From contig NZ_FOZW01000023.1 of assembly GCF_900116195.1 (NCBI RefSeq), forward strand, positions 1 to 48,540: a stretch of DNA of 48,540 nt. The letters run 5' to 3'. A program made the position numbers and the translations under genes. The notes beneath the pieces were generated by a model. The model had not been told where the DNA came from. It searched no databases and worked only from the letters and a program-made list of their open reading frames with translations. This document shows positions 33,367-42,211 of this stretch, one piece after another (position 1 is the first letter of the stretch; the number at the start of each line of letters is the position of its first letter). Source of the stretch: Alloyangia pacifica (GTDB taxonomy: Bacteria > Pseudomonadota > Alphaproteobacteria > Rhodobacterales > Rhodobacteraceae).

Positions 33367-34872
33367 GTGAAGACGATCTTCTCCACCACCTCCCTCGCCA
33401 TGATCCTCGCCGCCGGTGCCGCCAGCGCGCAGGACATCCCGCAGGCAAGCGACGCCTGGTTCACCGCCGGTCAGGACGCCATCCAGGCGATCATCGACCG
33501 CGAGATGAACACCGGCCGCGCCAAGAACGTCATCCTGCTGGTCGCGGACGGCAACGGTGTCGGCACCAACTACGCCACCCGTCTCTATGCCGGTCAGCAG
33601 GAAGGTCAGTTCGGCGAGGAGCACGTGCTGCCCTACGAGACGCCGGACTTCCACAGCGCGCTGGTGAAGACCTACAACATCAACGCCCAGACCCCGGACT
33701 CGGCCCCCACCGCGGGCGCGATGAACACCGGCGTGAAGCAGCGTTTCAACCTGATCAACCTCGGCGGCGACGCGATCCATGACGATTGCTCGACCGTGGC
33801 CGGCAACGAGCTGACCACCTTCGCCGAGATCGTCACCGGCATGGACAAGTCGGTGGGCGTCATCTCGACCGCGCGCCTCACCCACGCCACCCCGGCCGGC
33901 GTCTACGCCAAGACCGCCAACCGCAACTGGGAAGACGAGGTCCCCGAGGGCTGCACCGCCCAGAAGGACATCGCCAGCCAGCTGATCGACCAGATGGATG
34001 CGGGTGTCGTGGACCTCGCGATGGGCGGCGGTCGCCGCTACTTCGCCGGCACCGAGGTGACCCTCGACGAGGGTGGCAAGGGCCACCGGCCGGACGGCGC
34101 GAACCTGATCGAGGCCGCCACCGGCATGGGCGCACAATACGCCTGGAACACCGAGACCTTCAACGGGCTGAACCTCGACGGCTCCGCCCCGGTTCTGGCG
34201 CTGTTCAACGACAGCCACATGGAATACGAAGCCGACCGCGCCGAGGATGACGAGCCCTCGCTGGCCGAGATGACCAAGGCGGCGATCGAGTACCTCAGCA
34301 GCAACGAGAACGGCTACTACCTCGAGATCGAGGCCGGCCGCGTCGACCACGCCAACCACGCCGGCAACGCGCAGCGCACGATGATCGACGGCATGGCCTT
34401 CGCCGATGCCGTGGCCATGGCCGACGAGCTGACCGACGACGCCGACACGCTGATCATCGTCACCGCCGACCACGAGCACTCGATCGCCTTCAACGGCTAT
34501 TGCGGCCGCGGCACCCCCATCGAGGGCCTGTGCTACGACGTCGCCAAGACCGGCGAGAAGCACTCGGACGAGCTGGTGCTGGCCGATGACGGCAAGCCCT
34601 ACACCGTGGTGGGCTACCTCAACGGTGCCGGCTCGGTGCTGACCAAGGGCGAAGGCGAGAACGACTACTCCGGATCGCGCCCCGAGCTGACCCAGGAAGA
34701 GGCCACCGACATCGACTACGTGCAGCAGGCGCTGATCCCCAAGTCGTCGGAAAGCCACTCGGGCGAGGACGTCGCGGTCTACGCCAAGGGCCCCTGGTCG
34801 CATCTCTTTGACGGCACCATCGAGCAGAACGTGATCTTCCACGTGATGCACCACGCCGTCACCGCCGAGTGA
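33367..34872 (+). CDS. phoA: Alkaline phosphatase (PhoA family), secreted
   Basis: A 501-residue periplasmic zinc/magnesium phosphomonoesterase. It has a signal peptide (LAMILAAGAASA), the nucleophile region TPDSAPTAGAMNTGVK, metal-binding ADGNG near residue 60, IEAGRVDHANHAGN with zinc ligands and VTADHEHS near the C-terminus. The start codon is GTG, fixed by the signal peptide. A Pho box lies upstream. A GC-rich hairpin follows the stop. Confidence 0.94.
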   Translation: MKTIFSTTSLAMILAAGAASAQDIPQASDAWFTAGQDAIQAIIDREMNTGRAKNVILLVADGNGVGTNYATRLYAGQQEGQFGEEHVLPYETPDFHSALVKTYNINAQTPDSAPTAGAMNTGVKQRFNLINLGGDAIHDDCSTVAGNELTTFAEIVTGMDKSVGVISTARLTHATPAGVYAKTANRNWEDEVPEGCTAQKDIASQLIDQMDAGVVDLAMGGGRRYFAGTEVTLDEGGKGHRPDGANLIEAATGMGAQYAWNTETFNGLNLDGSAPVLALFNDSHMEYEADRAEDDEPSLAEMTKAAIEYLSSNENGYYLEIEAGRVDHANHAGNAQRTMIDGMAFADAVAMADELTDDADTLIIVTADHEHSIAFNGYCGRGTPIEGLCYDVAKTGEKHSDELVLADDGKPYTVVGYLNGAGSVLTKGEGENDYSGSRPELTQEEATDIDYVQQALIPKSSESHSGEDVAVYAKGPWSHLFDGTIEQNVIFHVMHHAVTAE

Positions 34873-34890
34873 TAGACTGCCAACAGACTT

Positions 34891-34914
34891 GGCGGGGGCG
34901 GCCAGTCCGCCCCC
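34891..34914 (+). terminator. Hairpin after phoA
   Basis: GGGGGCGG (34894-34901) pairs with CCGCCCCC (34907-34914) around five bases, followed by GTCGCCGTTTCC with only a weak T tract. Likely a terminator or mRNA stabiliser for phoA. Confidence 0.5.
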
Positions 34915-34943
34915 GTCGCCGTTTCCGACCCACAGGTTCCCCC

Positions 34944-35363
34944 ATGCTGACCCGCCGCACCTTCCTCGCTTCCACCCTCGCAACCCCGCTGCTCTCGCGC
35001 GCCGCCCGGGCCGACACGCTCAAGGTCCGCGAGCTCTACCAGACCAAGGGGCGCGGCCTGTCGGACCTGGCCGAGCAGAGCGCCGGGCAGCGGCTGGACA
35101 TCGAGGGTTTCATGGCGCCGCCGCTGAAGGCCGAGAGCCGCTTTTTCGTGCTGACCAAGATGCCCATGGCGGTCTGCCCCTTCTGCGAAACCGAGGCGGA
35201 ATGGCCCAATGACATCATCGCCGTCTACACCAAGCGCGTGGTCGAGGTGATGCCGTTCAACGTGAAGATCGTCACCTCCGGTGTGCTGGAGCTTGGCGCC
35301 TACACCGATCCCGACACCGGCTTTGTCAGCATGATGCGGCTGGTCGATGCGACCTACGGCTGA
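34944..35363 (+). CDS. Tat-exported DUF3299-like protein of a metal-linked ABC cluster
   Basis: A 139-residue protein with a twin-arginine signal (TRRTFLAS, then a hydrophobic stretch ending in RAARA), predicted periplasmic. The mature part resembles the DUF3299 family: RLDIEGFMAPPLKAESRFF and a Cys pair in MAVCPFCETEAEWPND, a possible metal or redox site. Upstream of, and in the same direction as, the ABC ATPase and permease. The start at 34944 is set by the Tat signal. In Pseudomonas (PA4064-PA4066) and Vibrio (Zrg), similar trios are zinc-regulated; family assignment here is by appearance only. Confidence 0.75.
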   Translation: MLTRRTFLASTLATPLLSRAARADTLKVRELYQTKGRGLSDLAEQSAGQRLDIEGFMAPPLKAESRFFVLTKMPMAVCPFCETEAEWPNDIIAVYTKRVVEVMPFNVKIVTSGVLELGAYTDPDTGFVSMMRLVDATYG

Positions 35364-35370
35364 GCCGCGC

Positions 35371-36057
35371 ATGTCCCTGCCTCTCCACGTCGCGGATCTG
35401 CGCCTGCGCAGTCCGCGCGGCCGGCTTCTGCTGGACCTGCCCGCCCTGAGCGCCACGCCCGGCGCGCTGATCGGCATCCGTGGCGCCTCGGGCGCCGGCA
35501 AGACCACCCTGCTCTACGCGCTGGCCGGGCTGCTCGACCGCGCCGAGGGATCGGTGCGCTGGGGGGATACCGAACTTCTGTCGCTCGGCTCGGAGGGCCG
35601 GGCCCGGTTCCGCGCCCGGAACATCGGCATGATCTTTCAGGATTTCATGCTCTTCGAGGAGCTTGGCGCACTCGACAACGCCTCGCTGACCGCGCTCTTC
35701 CGTCCGCGCTCGGAGCGTCCGGCGCTGCGCGCCCGCGCCAGGGCGCGGCTTGAAGCGTTGGGGCTCACCGACGCGGAGCGCCGGGTCACCAGCTTCTCCG
35801 GCGGCGAGCGTCAGCGCGTGGCCATCGCCCGCGCGATGGCTGCCGAGGCGCCGGTGCTGCTGGCGGACGAGCCCACAGCCAGCCTCGATCGCGCCAACGC
35901 CGACCGGCTGATCGACGATCTCGTGGCGCTGGTTCGCACGCAGGGCACGACGCTCATCGCGGTCAGTCATGACCCCGCGCTGCTAGACCGGATGGACCGG
36001 GTGCTGACCATCGAGGGCGGCGCGCTGGCAGCAGACGAGGTCCCCGCATGCGCCTGA
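35371..36057 (+). CDS. ABC transporter ATP-binding protein (MacB/LolD type)
   Basis: A 228-residue ATPase of the LolD/MacB/FtsE group. Walker A GASGAGKTT is at about residues 38-46, the Q-loop is IFQDFMLFEEL, the signature is FSGGERQRVAIARAM, Walker B is LLADEPTAS. Works with the FtsX-like permease that overlaps its 3' end by 10 bases. The ATG at 35371 is 7 bases after the previous stop. Confidence 0.92.
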   Translation: MSLPLHVADLRLRSPRGRLLLDLPALSATPGALIGIRGASGAGKTTLLYALAGLLDRAEGSVRWGDTELLSLGSEGRARFRARNIGMIFQDFMLFEELGALDNASLTALFRPRSERPALRARARARLEALGLTDAERRVTSFSGGERQRVAIARAMAAEAPVLLADEPTASLDRANADRLIDDLVALVRTQGTTLIAVSHDPALLDRMDRVLTIEGGALAADEVPACA

Positions 36058-37436
36058 TCTGGGACACCCTGCCGGCACTGGCGCAGGACATCGCGTTGCT
36101 CATCGTGCTGCTGCTGCCGGCGCTCCTGACCGGAGTTCTGGTGCTGCGCGGCTACGCGCCATGGCCGCTGCTGCGCGGCTTTTTCGGGCGCTTCCGCTGG
36201 AGCGCCGCGCTTTTCGTGCTGCTCATCGCGATCTCGACCGGCATGGGCATCGGGCTCTTGGCGCAGGAGCGCGGCCTGCGCCGGGGCACTGCGCAGGCGG
36301 CGGACAAGTTCGACCTGATCGTCGCCGCTCCCGGCAGCGAGCTGACCGCGCTCTTCGCCTCGGTCTTCCTGCAACCCTCGGACATGGGGCTGGTCTCGGG
36401 CGCCGCCTACGCCGAGATTGCCGGGCACGAGCAGGTCTCGATCGCCGCGCCGCTGGCCTTCGGCGACAGCTACGGCGCGGCGCCGGTGGTGGGCACCACG
36501 GCGGAGTTCCTGCGCCATCTGTCGGAGGGCCAGATCGAAGGACGGCTCTGGCAGGACCATGCTGAGGCTGTCGTCGGCGCGCTGGTGGCGCTGGAGACCG
36601 GCGCGCGCTTCACCCCCGCCCATGGTGTCGGCGACGCCGCCGATCCCGAGGCGCATGGCGGCGGGCACGCGGACGAAGAGGGTGAGGACCACGACGAAGG
36701 GGATCACGGCGAGGAGTCACACGACCACGACCACGGCGGCACGATCACCGTGGTCGGCCGCATGGCCCCGACCGGTACCCCCTGGGACCGGGCAATCCTG
36801 ATCCCGGTCGAATTCGTCTGGGAGGTCCACGGGCTTGCCAACGGCCACGCTCCGGACCGCGAGGCGCAGATCGGGCCGCCGTTCGATCCGGAGTATTTCC
36901 CCGGCACCCCCGCCGTGGTGATCCGCGCACAGGAGCTCTGGGCCAACTACGCGCTGCGTTCGGAGTTCACCCGCGATGGCGAGACCATGGCCTTCTTCCC
37001 CGGCGCCGTGCTCTCGGGCCTCTATCGGGTTATGGGCGACGTGCGGCAGGCCATGTCGCTGATGGCGCTGGTCACACAGGGGCTGGTGGCCGCCAGCGTG
37101 CTCACCGGGCTCTTCATCCTGACCCGGCTGTTCCGCCGGCAAATCGCCCTGTTGCGCGCGCTCGGCGCGCCGCGCCGCTTCGTCTTCGCGACGGTCTGGG
37201 CGTTCAGCGCGGTGCTGCTGCTGGCTGGTTCGCTGCTGGGGCTCGGCGTCGGCTGGGGCGCGGCGGAGGTGCTGTCGCGCATCGTCAGCGCCCGCACCGA
37301 CATTGCGATCTCGGCGCTTCCTGGCTGGACCGAATTGCACCTGCTGGCGGGCTTCGTCACGCTGGCCATGCTGCTGTCGCTGCTGCCCGCCGCGGTGGTG
37401 CTGCGCCAGCCGGTGGTTGACGGGCTGCGCAGCTGA
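36048..37436 (+). CDS. FtsX/MacB-type ABC permease with His-rich loop
   Basis: A 462-residue permease: two hydrophobic helices near the N-terminus (about residues 15-35 and 50-70), a large extracytoplasmic domain, and three helices at the C-terminus (about 343-365, 383-410, 430-450). The periplasmic domain contains a strongly His/Asp/Glu-rich stretch at about residues 191-230 (for example HGGGHADEEGEDHDEGDHGE and ESHDHDHGG), typical of Zn, Ni or Co binding loops. FtsX-like permeases are normally not importers in the usual sense, so the transport direction is open. Confidence 0.88.
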   Translation: MRLIWDTLPALAQDIALLIVLLLPALLTGVLVLRGYAPWPLLRGFFGRFRWSAALFVLLIAISTGMGIGLLAQERGLRRGTAQAADKFDLIVAAPGSELTALFASVFLQPSDMGLVSGAAYAEIAGHEQVSIAAPLAFGDSYGAAPVVGTTAEFLRHLSEGQIEGRLWQDHAEAVVGALVALETGARFTPAHGVGDAADPEAHGGGHADEEGEDHDEGDHGEESHDHDHGGTITVVGRMAPTGTPWDRAILIPVEFVWEVHGLANGHAPDREAQIGPPFDPEYFPGTPAVVIRAQELWANYALRSEFTRDGETMAFFPGAVLSGLYRVMGDVRQAMSLMALVTQGLVAASVLTGLFILTRLFRRQIALLRALGAPRRFVFATVWAFSAVLLLAGSLLGLGVGWGAAEVLSRIVSARTDIAISALPGWTELHLLAGFVTLAMLLSLLPAAVVLRQPVVDGLRS

Positions 37437-37566
37437 CCGGGGGAAAGCGTCCGCAAAAGGTGTGCACCGGTCGCAAGAGGTGCCCGGGAGCAGGGCATCG
37501 GACCTCGGCGCACACCCCGCGGAGCCGGGACCAGAGAGAGGTCTGGGCGCCGCATCCCGGAAAGGG

Positions 37567-38007
37567 CTACTCCGCCTTGGCGATGTCACACACGAGGGCG
37601 GTCGCGGGTGCATCGCTGCGGTTGTAGACCCAGTGCACCGTATCTTCCTTCTCTGGGAAAGTGCCGAGGACGGCGGCCTCGAAGGTTTGCTCACCCGAAG
37701 GCTGCCCCTCGATCCAGGCGCCGTCGATGACCGTGACGATGCCGGGCCTGTCGGCGTGGCCATGCTCGGCGATCTGCCCGCCCGGCGCGATCTCGATCGC
37801 TCGCATGCGCAGGGTGTAGCCCGGCAGGCCGACGGTCGCCTCCATGGTCGCGGCTGGCAGTTCCGCCAGCATTTCGACCGTGAGGCCGGCGTGCTCGGAC
37901 GGGCCCGACATCTGCGCGGCGGCGGCGCCGGCTACGAGGGTGAGAAGGGCCGCGCAGAGCGCCGGGGCGGGGACGGGGGCGGGAGATTGCGGGACTGGTA
38001 AAGGCAT
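37567..38007 (-). CDS. Secreted cupin-domain protein
   Basis: A 146-residue protein with an N-terminal export signal (LCAALLTLVAGAAAAQ) and a single cupin barrel: GLPGYTLRMRAIEIAPGGQI followed by AEHGHADRPGIVTVIDGAW (metal-type His residues) and VHWVYNRSDAPATAL. The ligand is unknown. Divergent from a LysR regulator, with a LysR-type palindrome between them. Confidence 0.85.
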   Translation of the reverse strand: MPLPVPQSPAPVPAPALCAALLTLVAGAAAAQMSGPSEHAGLTVEMLAELPAATMEATVGLPGYTLRMRAIEIAPGGQIAEHGHADRPGIVTVIDGAWIEGQPSGEQTFEAAVLGTFPEKEDTVHWVYNRSDAPATALVCDIAKAE

Positions 38008-38021
38008 GGGGAAATTCCCTT

Positions 38022-38036
38022 TTCAAAAATTTTGAA
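38022..38036. promoter_or_regulatory. Putative LysR operator
   Basis: TTCAAAA-A-TTTTGAA, a perfect 7-base inverted repeat, 15 bases upstream of the cupin start on the minus strand and inside the 226-bp divergent region with the LysR gene. It fits a LysR-type dyad with long arms. Confidence 0.55.
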
Positions 38037-38233
38037 GGTATGGCGTTCAAGGTAACAGCCACCGGACGCACCGCCGAATGGGTCTTTTTCAGGTGCCGAT
38101 GAAAGGAATTCATCCAAGCACCAGCCGCTTGGGAACACGCCCGAATTTTGGCACGGGCCCCGGCTGTGTTAGGGTCGAAAAGGTGTCGCGGGACAGCCTT
38201 TCGCGGCACTGACGTGAACGGGAGCAGAGCGCC

Positions 38234-39154
38234 ATGGCACGAAAACTTCCTCCCTTCGCGGCGGTCCGGGCATTCGAAGCGGTCGCGCGACATCTCAACG
38301 TCAAGGTCGCGGCCGAGGAGCTGTGCCTCAGTCCCTCCGCGCTCAGCCACCAGATCCGCGCGCTCGAGGCGTATTTCGACACCGCCCTGTTCGAGCGCCA
38401 CGGCAACCGCTTGGCGCTTACCCTCACCGGGCGCGCCTATGCGGGGAAGATGACCCAGCTGCTCGACGCCTTCGACGAGTCGACCCGCGCCGTCCGCGAG
38501 GCCGGGCGGCGTCCTTTCCGCGTGCTCTCGACCCCCGGCTTTGCGGCCCGCTGGCTGGTGCCCCGGCTCGACCGGCTGAGTTTCGGCGACAGGCTGCGTC
38601 TGCGGGTCTCGGACGGCGCGCCGTCGCTGGATTTCGCCGCCAACGAGTCGGACCTGGTGATCCAATGGGCGGACGAGCCCACGCCGGGTGTGGTCACCGA
38701 TCCGCTGATGAGTTCCGGGCGCTACCCGGTGATCAGTCCCGAGCTGCGCGAGCGCGAGCAGGTGCGCGAGCCTGCGGACCTTGCGCGGCTGACCCTGATG
38801 CACGACGAGACGATGGACGCCTGGGGCAGCTGGTTCGCTTCCGCCGGCCTGCCGGCCCCGGCGTTCCCGCGCGGGCCGACCTTTCCCAACTGCGAACTGG
38901 CGACCACCGCCGCCGAGCGCGGACAGGGCGTGGCGCTGGCCTATGACGCCGTGGTGCAGGGCACGTTGCGCGAGGGGCGGCTGGTCCGGCTCTTCGACAC
39001 CGTGGTGATGCCCTTCGTCATCTATTCGCTCGCCTACCCGGAGGCCCGGGCCGAGGACCCGATGATCCGCGAGTTCTCCGACTGGATCCACGGCGAGGTC
39101 GAGGCTGAGGGGTTCGCCCCTGCCCCGCGCAGCGCCGGGCGCGCCGGGCCCTGA
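38234..39154 (+). CDS. LysR-family transcriptional regulator, GcvA-like
   Basis: A 306-residue LysR regulator: an N-terminal winged helix at about residues 8-65 (PFAAVRAFEAVARHLNVKVA, then EELCLSPSALSHQIRALE) and a C-terminal periplasmic-binding-like effector domain (FRVLSTPGFAARWLVPRLDR, RVSDGAPSLDFAANESDLVI) as in the GcvA subgroup. It is divergent from the cupin gene and probably regulates it. Confidence 0.92.
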   Translation: MARKLPPFAAVRAFEAVARHLNVKVAAEELCLSPSALSHQIRALEAYFDTALFERHGNRLALTLTGRAYAGKMTQLLDAFDESTRAVREAGRRPFRVLSTPGFAARWLVPRLDRLSFGDRLRLRVSDGAPSLDFAANESDLVIQWADEPTPGVVTDPLMSSGRYPVISPELREREQVREPADLARLTLMHDETMDAWGSWFASAGLPAPAFPRGPTFPNCELATTAAERGQGVALAYDAVVQGTLREGRLVRLFDTVVMPFVIYSLAYPEARAEDPMIREFSDWIHGEVEAEGFAPAPRSAGRAGP

Positions 39155-39235
39155 GTGAGGCGCGCGGCACCCCGGCACGCTGACTGACCGTTTCTGATTG
39201 TTGCGCGGCGCGCGGCGAGCGGCTATGCCGTCTCT

Positions 39236-39417
39236 GCTTCGGTTCCGGGCGGCCTGCCGCCCGGTGAATAGGGAATGCGGTGCGGGCCCCGGCCCAACTC
39301 CGCGACTGCCCCCGCAACTGTAGGCGGAGAGCGACGCCGGACCCAAGTCACTGCCTTTCGGGGCGGGAAGACCCGGCCAAGCATGGACCCGCGAGTCAGG
39401 AGACCTGCCGAAGCCGA
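39236..39417 (+). promoter_or_regulatory. Cobalamin (B12) riboswitch
   Basis: The conserved core is clear: GGTGAATAGGGAA (39263-39275), CGCGACTGCCCCCGCAACTG (39301-39320), GAGAGCGACGCC, the B12 box region with GTCACTG (39347-39353; usually GCCACTG), GGGCGGGAAG and the closing GCGAGTCAGGAGACCTGCC (39391-39409). It precedes btuB and the BtuF, C, D homologues, so binding of adenosylcobalamin should shut off the uptake genes. Confidence 0.93.
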
Positions 39418-39495
39418 TCACCCAGTCCCGGCGCGGGGAGCGCCGCGGGCGACGGACCTTCCGTAGAGGTGGCATCACGCTAACCGTCTGCGGCA

Positions 39496-39538
39496 GGGAG
39501 AGTCCCTTCCGGCGACATGAAAAGAACGGAAAAGGGAC
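39496..39538 (+). promoter_or_regulatory. RBS sequestering switch between riboswitch and btuB
   Basis: The ribosome site AAAGGGA before btuB lies in CGGAAAAGGGAC (39527-39538), which can pair with GTCCCTTCCG (39502-39511). The same upstream strand can instead fold as GGGA-GAG-TCCC (39496-39506), which would free the ribosome site. The two folds exclude each other. Confidence 0.65.
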
Positions 39539-39539
39539 A

Positions 39540-41402
39540 ATGAAGCCATCGCAGCGCGCAGCGCTCTTCACAGCCACCGCCCTCACCACGCTCGGCCTGT
39601 CCGGCACCGCCTTCGCGCAGGACGCCGTCGATCTCGGCACGCTCACCCTCAGCGCCAACCGCGGCGAGAGCACCGAGCTCGCGCGCAGCGGCGTGACAGT
39701 TGAGGTGGTCACCAAGGATGACCTCGAGCAGAGCGGCGAGACGCTGCTGGCCGACTACCTTGCACGTCTGCCGGGCGTGAGCCTGACGAGCAATGGCGGC
39801 ATCGGCGGGACCTCCTCGGTCTTCATCCGTGGTCTGCCGGGCAAATACGTGGGTGTCTATGTCGACGGGATCGACGTGACCGACACCTCGGGGCCGCAGA
39901 TCCAGTATGACTTCGGCATGCTGACCACTGCCGACGTCAGTCGCATCGAGGTCCTGAAAGGCTCGCAATCGGCGCTCTACGGCTCCGAGGCGATTGGCGG
40001 CGTGATCAACATCACCACCAACCGCGCGACCGAGGAAGGGCTGAACCAGAGCGTGGCCGCCGAGTTCGGCAGCTACAATACCGCCAAGCTGAGCTACAAC
40101 CTCAGCTACCTCGGCGAGCGCGGCAGCTTCGCCTCAACCCTGAGCCGCATCACCACCGACGGCTACTCGGCGGCGGACGAAGACGACGGCAACACGGAAG
40201 AGGACGGCCACGAGGCGACCCGCCTGAGCCTCTCGGGCGACTACGCTCTGACCGACGACGTGACGGTGGGCGGCGCGGCCTTCTGGCAGAAGCGGGACAG
40301 CGACTACGACGAGCTCGGCCCCATGGACGGCACCCCCGACGAACTGTCGGAAAGCGAGGAATACGGTCTGCGCGCCTTTGCGCGGCTCGAGACCGGCGCG
40401 GTGAGCCACGAGGTCTCGGCGCAATATTACGACATCGACCGCAAGCTCTCGGGCACCTACGTCGACACCTACTACTCGCCCGGCAGCATCATCCCCTTCG
40501 AATACCCCTACGAAGGGCACCGCTGGGGCCTCGCCTACGAAGGTCAGACCGAGCTTTCGGCAGCCACGCTCACCTTCGGCGCCGACGCGACCCGCGAGTA
40601 TTTCGACAATGGCAGCGACGACGGCGAGCAGGACACCCTGGGCCTGTGGGCACAGGCCGACTGGCACCTGTCCGACCAGATCGAACTGGTCACCGTGCTG
40701 CGCCACGATGACCATTCCGACTACGGCGGGAAGACGACGGGCCGCGTCTCGCTGGCTTATCTTCCGAATCCAGACCTGACGCTGCGGGCCAGCGTCGGCA
40801 CCGGCTTCCGCGCGCCCTCGCTCTACGAACGCTACGACGGCTGGTCGGGCAACGAAGAGCTGACACCCGAGACCTCCGTCAGCTACGAGCTTGGCGCCGA
40901 GCAGCGCTTTGGCTCCGGCTATGTCGCGGCGACGCTGTTCCGGACCGAGATCACCGACCTGATCACGGCCCCCGCACCGGCCTATGTCTACGTCCAGAGC
41001 GAGGGCACGAGCTGGACGCAGGGGCTCGAGCTGAAGGCGGGCGTGGAGGTGACCGACCGGATCAACCTTGGCGCGGCCTACACCTGGACGGACAGCGAGG
41101 ATGCCGAGACCGGCGCGCCCATCGCGGGCGTCCCGCTGCGCGGCACCGCGCTGACGCTCGACTCCAGAATCTCCGACGCGTTCCGCGGCGCGTTCACGGT
41201 CCGGCACATCTCGGGCCTGCATGATGCCAGCTACGCGATGGACGACTACACCGTGGCCGACATGAACCTGCGCTATGCCCTCTCGGATCAGGCTGAACTC
41301 TACCTGCGGGTCGAGAACCTCTTCGACGAGGACTACCAGGTGGTGACCGGCTACGGCACCTCGGACCGGGCCGCCTATTTCGGCGTCCGGGCGCGCTTCT
41401 GA
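39540..41402 (+). CDS. btuB: TonB-dependent cobalamin receptor BtuB
   Basis: A 620-residue outer membrane barrel. It has a signal peptide ending AFAQD (about residue 26), a plug domain (LTLSANRGESTELARSGVTV, GGTSSVFIRGLPG and VEVLKGSQSALYGSEAIGG, the typical TonB receptor motifs), then a long beta-barrel ending in AAYFGVRARF with terminal Phe. Takes up vitamin B12 with TonB. It is the first gene after the riboswitch and its TGA shares a base with the next ATG (TGATG). Confidence 0.92.
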   Translation: MKPSQRAALFTATALTTLGLSGTAFAQDAVDLGTLTLSANRGESTELARSGVTVEVVTKDDLEQSGETLLADYLARLPGVSLTSNGGIGGTSSVFIRGLPGKYVGVYVDGIDVTDTSGPQIQYDFGMLTTADVSRIEVLKGSQSALYGSEAIGGVINITTNRATEEGLNQSVAAEFGSYNTAKLSYNLSYLGERGSFASTLSRITTDGYSAADEDDGNTEEDGHEATRLSLSGDYALTDDVTVGGAAFWQKRDSDYDELGPMDGTPDELSESEEYGLRAFARLETGAVSHEVSAQYYDIDRKLSGTYVDTYYSPGSIIPFEYPYEGHRWGLAYEGQTELSAATLTFGADATREYFDNGSDDGEQDTLGLWAQADWHLSDQIELVTVLRHDDHSDYGGKTTGRVSLAYLPNPDLTLRASVGTGFRAPSLYERYDGWSGNEELTPETSVSYELGAEQRFGSGYVAATLFRTEITDLITAPAPAYVYVQSEGTSWTQGLELKAGVEVTDRINLGAAYTWTDSEDAETGAPIAGVPLRGTALTLDSRISDAFRGAFTVRHISGLHDASYAMDDYTVADMNLRYALSDQAELYLRVENLFDEDYQVVTGYGTSDRAAYFGVRARF

Positions 41403-42211
41403 TGCTGCGGCGCGCGCTGATCTGCCTCCTGCTCGCGGCGGCTCCGGCCGCCGCGCAGGAGGCCCCGGCGCGCGTCGTGTCGATGAACCTTTGCACCGAC
41501 CAGCTGGCGATGCTGCTCGCGGCGCCGGGCCAGCTGGTCTCGGTCTCGAAGCTGGCACGCGATCCGATGAGTTCGGCCATGGCGGAAGAGGCGAAGGGCT
41601 ATCCGGTCAACCACGGACAGGCCGAGGAGGTCTGGCTGCTGCGGCCCGATCTCGTGGTGGTCGGCAGCTACACGGCGCAGGCGGCGGCGCAGATGCTCGA
41701 GCGGCTCGGCACACGCGTGCTGCGGGTCGCGCCCGCCGCTTCGCTGGCCGACGTGCCCGCCCGGCTTCGGACGCTGGGCGAGGCGATGGGCCGGCAAAAG
41801 CGGGCCGAGGCGCTGATCGCCGAGTTCGAGACACGCCTTGCCGCCCTGCGCGCAGAGATGGACCGCCGCCCCTCCGCCGCGCTCTACTATGCCAATGGCT
41901 ACACCACCGGCGACCAGACGCTGGCAGGGGAAATCCTGCTCGCCGCCGGGTTTCACAACATCGCCGGCGCGCGCGGCGGCGGGCAGCTGCCGCTCGAGGC
42001 ACTGGCCATGGCTGAGCCCGAGGCGCTGATCACCGCGCGCCCCTACCCCGGCGCTTCGCGCTCGGAGGAGATCCTGATGCATCCCGTCGTCCGCCAGCTG
42101 CGCGCCGCGCGGGCGGCCACCGCCAATACTGGCAGCGACTGGATCTGCGGCACGCCGCACGTGCTGGGCGCCATCGAAGACCTCTCGCGCTTCCGTCAGG
42201 AGATCGAATGA
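41402..42211 (+). CDS. btuF: Cobalamin ABC transporter substrate-binding protein (BtuF-like)
   Basis: A 269-residue periplasmic binding protein of the cobalamin/siderophore type: a signal peptide (CLLLAAAPAAA), VVSMNLCTDQLAMLL, LLRPDLVVVGSYTAQ and ALYYANGYTTGDQTLAGEIL. Starts with the btuB stop and overlaps btuC (ATGA). Assigned to cobalamin by the riboswitch and BtuB; by sequence alone a siderophore protein would be similar. Confidence 0.87.
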   Translation: MLRRALICLLLAAAPAAAQEAPARVVSMNLCTDQLAMLLAAPGQLVSVSKLARDPMSSAMAEEAKGYPVNHGQAEEVWLLRPDLVVVGSYTAQAAAQMLERLGTRVLRVAPAASLADVPARLRTLGEAMGRQKRAEALIAEFETRLAALRAEMDRRPSAALYYANGYTTGDQTLAGEILLAAGFHNIAGARGGGQLPLEALAMAEPEALITARPYPGASRSEEILMHPVVRQLRAARAATANTGSDWICGTPHVLGAIEDLSRFRQEIE

